Source of the DNA: Heterohyrax brucei
Taxonomy: Eukaryota > Chordata > Mammalia > Hyracoidea > Procaviidae
Assembly (NCBI GenBank): GCA_028571685.1
Contig: CM053162.1
Coordinates: 74,078,351-74,142,350, forward strand
Length of the DNA stretch: 64,000 nt
Reading direction: 5' to 3'
The position numbers were made by a program, and so were the translations under genes. The notes beneath the pieces are model-generated. The model was not told the origin of the DNA. It did not search any database and saw only the letters and a list, made by a program, of their open reading frames with translations. Every line of letters starts with the position of its first letter. Within the stretch, counting starts at the first letter, position 1. Shown here piece after piece: positions 54,431 to 64,000 of this stretch.

Positions 54431-56241
54431 GGCCCTCTTGGCCTAGTACCTGGTACCCCCACCGCCATTCCATTTTATCCCCCATAGTTCTGGCTGCCCT
54501 CCTTTTCTCTCTTTCTGGAGAAAGCTGAGAGTGGATTGAGAGAAGGGAACTGCAACCAGGGCCAGACCATCACTCCCCCCCGAAATAGCCCCTAAAGTTG
54601 TGCCCCTTTCCTATGCTGTACGAGCGTGCTTTGTAGGGGAGATACCCCCGATCAATAGGATTTTGATCCTGGCTGGAGCAATTTCCGTCCCTCACTGGGT
54701 CTCGGTTTCTGCCTGAACACTTCCTCTGGGGGCCAGGAGGGCCCCCACGTTTCTCTCCCTGCCCCATTTATGAGGCCCTCACAGGCAGAGGTGTGTGTAC
54801 GGCACCCCCCTACTGGAGAAGACCACCGCCAGCCCTAGGCACACCTCCTGTCCTTGCGGGAAGGCCCAGGTCTGGGAAGCTGGGGACAAGCATCTCGGCC
54901 CTTTGCTCTTCCTGCTCCTCTGCAACCCTGCTCTGAGTCTGAAATTTTCCACACTGAGCCTTTGGCTGCGTGCTCTGGAACTTTTGCAATTTCCTGAGTT
55001 GAAAATGGCTCTCCCACCCCAATGCCCTCCACCACAACCTCATTAGTCTTGTGGAGGTGGTCATCTCAGCAGGGGCTCAGAGCCCACTGGAGCACAAGCC
55101 CAGGTCTGCAACCTTGACATTGAAAAGTGCACTGTTTGGGGTTGGCTGAAATCTCCTGTACCATCCCTCTGCCACCATCTACCGGTCTCACCCAGGGCTG
55201 CCCAGGAGGATGGTGGGCCTCAAGGGTGGGGAGGGTGGAGGGCGGCAATAGAGAAATCAATCTCCCATGAGAAGGACTGGAGGAGAGAAACAGAGTGTCT
55301 GTGCACAAGCCCAGATGGACGGAACAGACTTGACCTCGAGTTGGGGTCATCGCCACCCTCAGTGACCAGATGGGGATGCAGAGGGATGTCTGGGCCTGAG
55401 AAGGTGACACATAAAAAGCCTGGGAGCAGGCCAGCTCTTGGAAAAAACTGGAAGCCAAGAAGCCCAACTCTGCTCCCAGCAGCGCCGATATTGCTGAAGC
55501 TGTCACAGGCAGTCTTGCCTGCTTCGAGAGGCTTCCGCTTGTGGCCGGGAGAGATGCCAAACAGACGGTCACCCGGCAGGAGCCTGCAGGTAAGAGCTGA
55601 AGAGGGAGAAGTGCTCACACGCTTTGTTGAGCAGTCTGGACCTGGCTGGTTTTCCACCTCTGTGGCTCTCTGGAGGGTTTCCTGTACTGCTGGGGGGCTT
55701 GTGGGCCAGAGCCCAGCCCAGGACAGCCCTAGACCTTTTCTTGCACCCTGAAGAGCTTTGTGGCACCAATCTCAGGTCACTTTTATTGATTCCCATTCCT
55801 TACTGCTCTGGGAAGGCAGGCCAAACAAACAGCACGCCAAACGAGCCTGAGGCCTTCCTTTCCCTGGGTCCCCCACACTGCCCCGTCCAAGATCCACACA
55901 CCATCAGGGATTGTGCGTGCTGAAGAATTTTAATAAAAACAAGCGGTTCAGAGGGCCTGGCGGGGCAGGCAGGCCGGCCATGGGGGCTCGGTGCTATTCC
56001 TGGGCTGCGAGGCCAGGAGGCTCCCCTAGGAGCAGGCGCTCCCAAGATCAATATGGAGCAACAAGAAGGCTTTGTTTTCTCCCTCTGATGGTGGAGTGTC
56101 CAGGCTCAGACACGGCCACACAGAAGGGGAGGGGAGGGCCTCGGACAGAGGGGCGGAGGGGGTCAGAGTTGGCAGGGGTGGGGCACAAGGGCTCTAGACT
56201 CTGAAGAAGCTCCCTGAGGGCAAGGGTTTGGGTTTGGCGTA
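54431..56241. other. Unique DNA downstream of the CpG island
   Basis: I recognise no gene. A TATA-like acataaaaagcc at about 55408-55419 is followed, 170 bp later, by a good donor (ctgcag/gtaagagc at about 55584-55597). The frame between them (55341-55751, plus) has no known domain. Frames of 145 and 168 codons on the minus strand at 55066-55657 also lack domains. An aataaa is present at 55932-55937. Confidence 0.4.
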
Positions 56242-56398
56242 GCCAAAAACCAAGCCCACTGCCACTGAGTCAGCTGTGATTCACAGCGACCCTGTAGGCA
56301 GGGTAGAAGTGCACAGAGTTTCCAGGGAGAAGCTGGCAGGTCCGGACCGGCAGCTTTCTGGTGAGCACCTGCAGTGCTGACCCGCCGCACCGCCACGG
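56242..56398 (-). mobile_element. AfroSINE copy 12, diverged
   Basis: Antisense order: tail agccaaaaaccaagcccact, gtgattcacagcgaccctgt, middle gggtagaagtgcacagagtt, head region gcagtgctgacccgccgcac. It is more diverged than most copies here. Confidence 0.7.
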
Positions 56399-57894
56399 TT
56401 GGTGTAGGTGAGTTTAAAGGGAATACATTCGAGCTGGCTTTGCCACCTGCCTGGCTGCAAGCTGTTGGCACGCTCAGCAACGCACCAACCAGATGTACTG
56501 GGTACCTGCTATCCCTGTCAGGTCCATCAGGGGCCTGCCATGCCCATCGGGTCCGTCAGGTGCCGGCTAAATCCAGCATGCAAGTAAGTCACTCAGCGTC
56601 CCGGGCACTTACAGGGTGAAAACAAAAATCAAAAACAGCACAGTGAAAACTTTTAATCCCTTGGATCTGTGGAGATGGAATTCTCAAAAAGAAATTCAAT
56701 TAAAGGCAGAAAAAGACCAATCTAAACCAAGCATTCACATGCATGGCTAAAGTGCCATTACCACTGGAGTCCTGATCTTGGAGAAGGAAAGAGTCTGGGC
56801 TGCCAGAGCTGGGCCTGGGGGGCAACCTTGTCCTTAGCAGTTTCAGAAGGTTCTGGGGGGCTCTCAGCCATTTTGGGGGTTTGAGCTGGACAGTCCCATG
56901 GCCCCAGCACAGCTGTATTCCCAAACCACCCAGGTTCAATGTTAGGACTTTGATTTCACACTTTGGGTCACAACCTCTTACCGTAGGGCGCTAAAGGTAT
57001 ACCTCCCTAGTACTGATCAAAGCGCCAGTGAAAATCTCTGCCGGTTCTGGAGAAGTCCGTGACCTCTCTCACAGGCCGATAGGTATATATATAGACAGAC
57101 AGACAGAAACGAGTCTATTTTTGAGAGTCTAAATTCTGACCGAAGTCTGTGTGTGGAAACCGATCCAGTGTGCCGCCACCAGCGAGTCCTCCCCCACCCC
57201 CACTGCCACCCACCTTGTGCAGAGCACCGGCCACCTCACAGTGTTGACACCGGAAAGCTCTCCAGGTGCTTTTCTTCCCTTCTGGCCTGAACCCAGGCTG
57301 CACTGGTTTTGATATTGTAACTTGTCTTGCCCCGGAGCCCTTGTCTTGTCCTTCAATCCTTGCTCAACTCAGGCGAGTGGCTGGGTTCTGTGGTCAGGAT
57401 GGGTGCTTCCTGGACCACGCCGCAGCAGGTTGCCCTGCGGAAATGCCTGACCCACTTCAACCTGACCATCTGGGCATAGCCCTCCGCGGTCACCTCTTTC
57501 TGGGTTTACCGGGGCTTGTGAGATTTGATTAGTTAATTAATGTGAATGGTGTGCTTCTCTCCCATCCTCACACTTCCGGGAAGCTTTTCCCAAATGCCTC
57601 GGCAGCACTGCTTGCCGCATATTGACCCCTTCTTCATAAGCCTTATTACACATATGTGCCAGTAGGCGACAATGGTTGCGTACTGCTGAACTTGACACAC
57701 AGTTGGTGCTTGATAACATGCCTGAGGAATTAGTGATTGTGACACTGAGAGTATTCTCAGTCTGGGTTTGGGTCCTCTTTCTACGTTCTGCACCTGTGAC
57801 TCTCACACCCACATTTGGGTGTCCTCGTTCCTTATTACGGTCTCTCAGGAGTCCCTGGTGGGATCCTCTTGGGACTCTGAGGGACTGTGAGGGC
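56399..57894. other. Unique DNA, no gene seen
   Basis: A small inner repeat of the caggtccatcaggggcctgc / gggtccgtcaggtgccggc type lies at about 56518-56570. Frames of 75-92 codons on both strands have no domain. Confidence 0.45.
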
Positions 57895-58003
57895 TTCTCA
57901 ACAGTTGTGAGCTTCTCAAGGGCAGGCGCCTAACATTTTTATATCATTGTCCCCAGTCACAGCATGGTACCTGGCACTCAATAAACAACTGTTGGATGAA
58001 TGA
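57895..58003 (+). mobile_element. L2 3'-terminal fragment
   Basis: ttctcaagggcaggcgccta, catggtacctggcactcaat and aaacaactgttggatgaatg give the L2 3' end. Confidence 0.7.
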
Positions 58004-58260
58004 ATGCCTGAATTATCAAATGAATATTTTTCTCAGAGCCTTAGGAAATTTCCCTGGCTACATTGCAGTCATTATTCATCAGAATTCTTCCCACCTTCAT
58101 TTAAAATTAATTTCTTCTTACTGGTCAGAATCAAGTCCAAAAGAATATTTCATTTCCTCTAGTTGCTTTATAAGCCTCTGAAGCATAAGTTTCTTCTTCT
58201 CTATCCACTTTTCATCCCTTCCCCACAGAAGACACATTACAGTTCACTTGGTATCTGTCA

Positions 58261-58408
58261 ACCCTGGTAGCGTACACCAAAAGGTCAGCAGTTCAAATCC
58301 ACCAGGTGCTCCTCGGAAACTCCATAAGGCAGTTCTACTCTGTTGCACAGGGTTGCTATGAGTCAAAAATTGACTGGATGGCAGTCGGTTTGGTGATTTG
58401 GTTTGGTA
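58261..58408 (+). mobile_element. AfroSINE copy 11
   Basis: Head accctggtagcgtacacc (a short deletion in the head), box B gtcagcagttcaaatccacc, middle ggcagttctactctgttgca, tail gctatgagtcaaaaattgac, ending ggtttggtgatttggtttgg. Confidence 0.88.
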
Positions 58409-59499
58409 TCAGGCAGAACAGGCCAGCTCATGATATGTAACAATATCCCTCCAACACCCTGGGCTTTAACATAACAAAAGTCTGGGTGGCCCTCCAGTCC
58501 AGCATCTTCTGTGTGACAGCTTGGCATTCTGGCCCCACATCAACAGATGCCTCCACAGCTGCCACAACCAGAGGTGAACAAGTGGTGGAGGACAGAGCAC
58601 AGTTTATCCCATTGCCTTCACCCACAAGTGGTGCACTTCACTTCTGCCTGCAGTTCCTTGATCAAAGCAAGTCACGTGGCCACCTCTAATTTTTAAGAAG
58701 TGAAGTTATCTTTCCAAGTACCTAAAACAAAAGGAGAAACAGATGTTGGGAAATAGTAGTTATACCTGCCACACCAGAATAAGGTCAAATTCAGAATGCA
58801 GCGGCTGTTAGAGGCTCAGTCTGTGGCTGAGGAGGGGGAATGAGAAACGGAACGATGGGATCTGATACTACAGCCTGGGTTTCTCAGTCATTCGAACCAC
58901 TGTTTCAGTTACTTTCTATGCTTTTTGCAAGGAGTCTGGCCAAGATCCTTGAGTGATCACAGCTTCATAGTGACCATCAAGGGAAACTTTGTCAGACTCT
59001 CTCAGGCCAGTGGTTTTCAACTCATGCCCCTGGAATTGGGGCCTGGGACCCAGAGCTTGAGTTTCTTCCTTTGGGAACCTCTCATGCAGGCCTTGCCCTT
59101 GCTGAGAAGATGCCGTGGGAAACAATGACTGGAAGGGGATAGTTTGTTGGGTTAGGTCCTCTGTCCCATTTCACACCTGCTGTGGCCCTTCCTATCCTCT
59201 GTTTCCTTCTTCCCCATATCACCATGACAACCATTCCTTATACCCACTGTGCCTCTTCCTCTCTGGCATTCTTAGTCAAACTCTATAGTCTAAGTTTCTG
59301 AGGTGAAATACAGTAGTAGGGCCAGGAAAGCAGACTTGAGCCCTGACTTTCAAAAGAAGAAGAAGAGAAAATCAGCCCCCTCCCCCGAGTCAGAGCAAGA
59401 CTGGCTAAAAATCACACTATGACGTTTGCCCCAGTGTCACTTAAGAATCCCATGCTGGTTGGTGGACAGAATTCAGTGAAACTTCCAGACTAAGATGGA
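58409..59499. other. Unique DNA, no gene seen
   Basis: Short frames on both strands. I see no recognisable element apart from a short aagaagaag run near 59354. Confidence 0.45.
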
Positions 59500-59569
59500 C
59501 TGGGAAGAAGGATCTGATGATCTACTTCTGAGAAAATTAGCCCACAGAAATCTTAAGGAAGATACAGGA

Positions 59570-60881
59570 TACAGTCTGCCAAGTTCACAAACTCGTTCTA
59601 GAAGAAGTGCTGTGTACCCCACTGCACTTCAGTCACCTTCGAAGGACTCCCTTTGGGGAGTTTAGCACTGATGCCAATGCCTAGTCCACCCTTCAAAACA
59701 ATTTTGGAACTCTTTTTCTGGGATGGCAGAATTGTCATTGTGTTACCCTTGATGTCCTGAATGTCATCAAAATGTCTTCCTTTCAATATTTCCTTTATCT
59801 CTGAGTAAAGAAAAAGTCATTGAGGGCCAGATCAGGGAGTAGGTAGGGTGTTCCCATACCAGCCAAGCAGCCAAGTCCCATACAGTTATTTGTTTACTGG
59901 CTAAAAACTCCCTTATAGACAATGCCCTGTGAGCTGGTACATTGCTGTAATGTAAGACCCAAGAGTTGGTGAAAAGTTCAGGTCATTTTTATCTAACTTT
60001 TCCATGCAGCCTTTTCAGCACTTGCAATTAGTAAACTTGGTTAACTGTCCAGTTTGTACAAATTCACAACAAACTATACCTCTGATATCAAAAAAGGGTA
60101 ATAACATCATTTTGAATCTTGATTTGGACTGATGGAACTTTTTTGGGCATGGAGAATTGGTTGACCTACATTGTGCACTTTCACACTTTGTTTCAGGGTC
60201 GCATTGGTACACCTATATTTCATCACCAGTGATAACACAGCCCAAAACATCGTCTGACCTCTCCAAAAGGTTTTGGCTAACTTTGATTCTCCTTTGCTTT
60301 TGTTCACTGGTGAGCTCCTTTGGGATAACTTTTGTACACATCTTTCTCATGGCAAGATCTTCAGCTAAGATTTTCCTATCTGTTTCTCTATCAATGTTTA
60401 CTTGATCTGCTATGCTTTTTACAGTCAGCCAACAATTTTGATGCGCAATCTGATGAATTCTTGCAATGTTTTTGTCAGTTCTTCTCATCATTGGCCAACC
60501 TGACCTCTCCTCATCAGTGATACATTCTCTCCCCACAGAAAAATGTTTAATTCACTTGTACATGGTTGTTTTCTTCACGGCATTATCCTCATAAAGTTGG
60601 ACTGGTCTATCCCTGGTTTCACTTCTACTTTTACCAAGTTTAACAAGAAATTTAATGTTTGTTCTTTGCTCTAATTCAAGCTCTAACATTCTCATGGTGG
60701 TACACAAAAACACACAACACAATAATGAATGGCACTCAATAAAACACTCCCAATGTTGACACAAACACAGCTGTGTGACACTGACATACCAAGGTTATGA
60801 AACCTCATCAAGTTGTTTGTACAATGCTGCCAATGTAAGCACATGGTGGCAAGTACATGAACTGAATTGTAAAACCTCATA
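59570..60881 (-). mobile_element. Mariner (Tc1/mariner) DNA transposon M4
   Basis: The element is about 1.3 kb, the usual size for mariner. The plus-strand left end is tacagtctgccaagttcaca, and the right end in reverse complement is tatgaggttttacaattcag. Both resemble the ends of copies M1-M3. It carries a decayed transposase on the minus strand. It sits inside RTE copy F, so it is later than that insertion. TA occurs at both borders, as expected. Confidence 0.85.
59800..60695 (-). pseudogene. Mariner transposase, decayed
   Basis: A likely start Met is at 60693-60695. The N-terminal DNA-binding part carries RSGWPMMRRTDKNIARIHQI and SIADQVNIDRE, helix-turn-helix text typical of mariner. The catalytic part includes ITGDE. 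In one frame, stops occur at 60552-60554 (TGA where a Trp is expected), 60213-60215 and 60015-60017. Of the D,D,D triad, the first Asp (GDE, 60222-60224) is kept. The second is replaced by Ser (HYSNVP, codon 59944-59946). The third is kept (PDLALND, 59816-59818). A frameshift separates the second from the first. It cannot be active. Confidence 0.85.
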
Positions 60882-62691
60882 TTACTGGAAGATGAGCCCC
60901 TCAGGTTGTAAGGCATGCAAAATGCAGTTGGAAAAGAGCTACTTCCTCAAATTAGAGTCTAACTTAATGACATGGATGGAGTAAAACTTTCAGAAACTTC
61001 ACCTCTTGATGTGACACAACTTAAAATGAGAAGAAGCAGTCACAAATATCAACTGGGAATCAGGAAGTGAAATACACAAAGCCTGAATCAAGAAAATTGG
61101 AAGTTGTCAAAAATTAAATGGAACATCCAAAGATTGGCTGAAATGCACTGGTATTGTTGATTTTGAATCAGGTGATCATATGTTCTACTGTGCCTGGAAT
61201 AGCAAATTGAAGGAGTGGTATCATATTCATCATCAAAAAGAACATTTCAAGATCTATCCTGAAGTACAACACTCTCAATGATAGGGTAGTATCTGTATAC
61301 CTATAAGGAAGAACCATTGATACAACTGTTATTCAGGTTTATACAACAACCACTAATGCTAAAGGTGAAGAAACTGAAAGTTTTTACCAACTTATGCAGT
61401 TAAAATTGATCAAATATGCAATAAAGATGCATTGATAATTACTAATAACTGGAATGCAGAAGTTGGAAATAAAGAAGGGCAGGTTGTTGGAAAACATGGC
61501 TTTGGTGATAGAAACAACTCCAGAAATTGCATGATAGAGTTTTGCAAGACCAACAAGTTCCTCATAGCAAATAATTTTTTCAAACAGCATAAATGGTAGT
61601 TATGCACATAGACCTCACAGGTGGAATACACAGGAAACACACTGACTACACCTACGGAAAGAGACAATGGAGAAGCTTCGTATCATTAGGCATGACAAGA
61701 CCAGGGACTGACTGCAGAACTAATCGTAAGTTGCCAATATGCAAGTTCCAGTGGAAGCTGAAGAAAACTAAAACAAGTTCATGACAGCTGAAGTATAACT
61801 TTGAGTATAACCCATCTGAATTTAGAGACCATCTCAGGGACAGGTTTGATGCATTGAACACTAATGACCAAAGACCAGGCGAGTCTGGGATGCCGTATTA
61901 TCATGCACAAAGAAAGCAAAAGACCATTAAAAAGACAGGAAAGAAAGAAAAGACCAAATTGGATATCAGAAGAGACTCTGAAACTTGTTCTTGAAGGCTG
62001 AGCAGCTAAAGCAGATGAAGGAAATAATGAAGAAAAATAGCTGAACAGAAGGTTTCAAAGGGAAGCTCAAGAAGACAAAAATCAAGTATTCCAGTGAAAC
62101 ATACGATGGCCTGGAGTTAGAAAAATAAAAGAGAAGAACACATTCAGCACTTCTCAAGCTGAAAGAACTGAAGAAAAAATTTAAGCCTTGAGTCGCAATA
62201 ATGAAGGATTCTATGGGCAAAAAGCTGAAAGACACAGGAAGCATCAAAAGCAGATAGAAGGTATAAACAGAGTCACTGTACCAAAAAGAACTGGTCAACA
62301 CTCCACCATTTCAGGAGGTAGCATATGATCAAGAACTGAAGGTGCTGAAGGAAGAAGTCCAAATTGTATTGAAGGCATTAGCAAAAAAACAAGGTTCTAG
62401 GAGTTGACAGAATACCGATTGAAATGTTCCGAAAAGTAACTACAACGCTGAGAGTACTTGATCATCTGTGCCCATCAGCTGGGAAGGCAGCCAGCTGGCC
62501 ACTGACTACATGGCCAAGAGCTCTGTATTAGTGCCCCTTCCAAAGAAAAGTGATCCGACAGTTTGGGAATTATCTAATAATATCATTAATATGGCATGCA
62601 AGTAAAATTTTGCTGAAGATAAGTAAAAAATGATTGCAACAGTACATCAACAAGGAACTGCCAAAAATTCAAGCTGAATTGAGAAGAGAAA

Positions 62692-63317
62692 ATGGAATGT
62701 GGGGGTATCACCGCTGATATCAGATTGATCTTGGCTGAAAGCAGAGAATACAAGAAAGACATGCACCTGTGTTTTATTGACTATACAAAGGTATTTAACC
62801 ATGTAGATCATAGCAAATTATGGTTGAAGTTGCAAAGAATGGGAATTCCAGAACACTTGGTTGTGTTCATGTAGAACCTGTGCGTAGATCAAGAGGCAAC
62901 TGTTTGAACAGAACGAGGTGATGCTGCATGGTTAAAAATGAAGCAAAGTGTTCATCAAGGTTGTATGCTTTCACCATACTTATTCAACTATACGCTCAGC
63001 AAATAATCAAAGAAGCTGGATATGAAAAAGAATGCAGCACCAGGAATGGAGGAAGACTCATTAACAATTTGTAATACGCAGATGACATAATCTTGATTGC
63101 TGAAAGCGACGAGGACTTGAAGCACTTACTGATGAGTATCGAAGACTACAGCCTTCAGTATGGATTACTCCTTGACATAAAGAAAATAAAAATCCTCACA
63201 CCTGGACCAGTAATCAACATCATGATAAATGGAGAAAAGTTTGAAGTTGTTAAGGAATTAATCTTACCAGTGTCCACAATAAACGCTGATGGAAGGAACA
63301 GTCAAGAAATCAAATGA
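62692..63317 (+). pseudogene. RTE copy F reverse-transcriptase fragments
   Basis: Open pieces at 62692-62874 and 63093-63317 hold reverse-transcriptase text: ILAESREYKKDMHLCFIDYTKVF, then after the intact YADD (63075-63086) AESDEDLKHLLMSIEDYSLQYG. A stop just upstream of YADD breaks the frame. Confidence 0.8.
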
Positions 63318-63839
63318 CATATTGCACGGGTCAAACCTGCTGGAAAACACCTCTTTTAAATGTTACAAAGCTAAGATGTCACTTTTAACACTAAGGTGCA
63401 ATGTACCCTAGCCATACTGTTTTCAATCACCTCATAAACATGCAAAAGCTGGACAATGAATAAAGAAGACTGAAGAGGAATTTATGAGTTTGAATTATGA
63501 TGTTGGCAAAGAATATTGGATATGTACCATGGACTTTCAGTAGAGTGAATAAATCTGTCTTGGAAGAAGCACAGCTAGAATGTTCTTTGAAGCGAAGATA
63601 GTGACATTTCATCTCACTGATTCTGGATGGATACCAGGAGAAACTGGTACCCGGGGAAGGACATCATCAGAGGGTCACCCGAGAAGAGGAAGACCCTCAA
63701 TGAGATGGACCAGTGCAGTGGCTGCAATAGGGGACTCAAGCACAGCAACAGCTGTGAGGGTGGCCCAGGGCTGGTGTCTCCTTCTACTTTGTGTGCTGTT
63801 GCCATTAAGTTGGAACTGGCTTGATGGCAGCTGACTACA

Positions 63840-64000
63840 AGCTGTTCCCTCACATAGCACTTGGCCCCTGTCCTTCCTACATTTCTGAAATATGAACAGA
63901 TCAATTCTTAGGTGAGATTTCTTATTGCTTTCTTACTCAGTTGTAAGCTGCAGTAGGAAAAGACCCTGTCTGGTTAAATTATGACTATAAACCCAGTGCC
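63840..64000. other. Unique DNA at window end
   Basis: The last 160 bp show no recognisable feature. Confidence 0.4.

Larger units (their letters stand above)
59500..63839 (+). mobile_element. RTE/BovB-like LINE copy F, split by a mariner
   Basis: The shared 5' text (gatctacttctgagaaaatt) starts at about 59500. The copy is then interrupted by the mariner at 59570-60881, and resumes at about 60890 (gatgagcccctcaggttgta). The endonuclease region lies at about 61140-61790, the linker at 61900-62400, and the reverse transcriptase at 62690-63310. FIDYTKVFNHVD is visible near 62776, and an intact YADD occurs at 63075-63086. The 3' end (ttggaactggcttgatggca) is at about 63839. Net length is about 3.0 kb. 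Stops and frameshifts occur throughout. Confidence 0.88.

Noticed and set aside
53759..54487. 189-codon minus and 126-codon plus frames over the CpG island
   Set aside because: High GC suppresses stop codons on both strands. Composition is Gly/Pro/Arg/Ala with no domain, and overlapping frames cannot both be real.
1..64000. CRISPR arrays, bacterial operons, ribosomal or transfer RNA genes
   Set aside because: The sequence is vertebrate. The tRNA-like text belongs to SINEs and lacks an intact cloverleaf. No array of spaced identical repeats was seen.

Overview
The window is repeat-rich mammalian DNA from an afrotherian, most likely an elephant or close relative. Three things point there. tRNA-type SINEs of the afrotherian AfroSINE kind occur about a dozen times. 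Six RTE/BovB-like LINE segments are present, and their 3' tails resemble the SINE tails. The background is ordinary placental mammal: MIR, L2, L1, MER20, ERVL and MaLR LTRs. I found no complete host protein-coding gene. Long open frames here are chance frames over simple repeats, GC-rich DNA or transposon remnants. The only host-type signals are a CpG island at about 53.8-54.4 kb and a few unproven exon-like segments, the best at 49421-49601.

Layout. Positions 1-28 kb are mostly old unique DNA with scattered SINEs, MIRs, L2 and L1 pieces, microsatellites and minisatellites, a MER20, and three short mariner derivatives. A SINE at 26.0-26.3 kb is split by a telomeric (CCCTAA)n array. From 28.4 to 48.4 kb almost everything is mobile DNA: RTE copies in both orientations, MaLR-type LTRs inserted in them, a solo class II type LTR at 34.8-35.2 kb, a decayed ERVL provirus at 36.1-40.7 kb with its probable 3' LTR near 43.8 kb, a 2 kb L1 3' end at 41.3-43.3 kb, and a near full-length RTE at 45.4-48.4 kb. 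From 48.4 to 59.4 kb the DNA is mostly unique and holds the CpG island. From 59.5 to 63.8 kb lies another RTE, split by a 1.3 kb mariner.

The elements can be dated relative to one another by nesting. RTE copies and the ERVL pol were in place before the MaLR-like LTRs, which carry 5 bp target duplications inside them. The mariner entered an RTE, and one mariner derivative entered an ERVL LTR. The solo LTR, with a perfect 6 bp target duplication and intact CpGs, looks like one of the youngest insertions. The oddest structures are the telomeric array that replaces the SINE B box, a perfect 38 bp hairpin at 37000-37081, an inverted copy of a pol segment inside the same provirus's integrase, and three palindromic mariner derivatives that share one internal junction.
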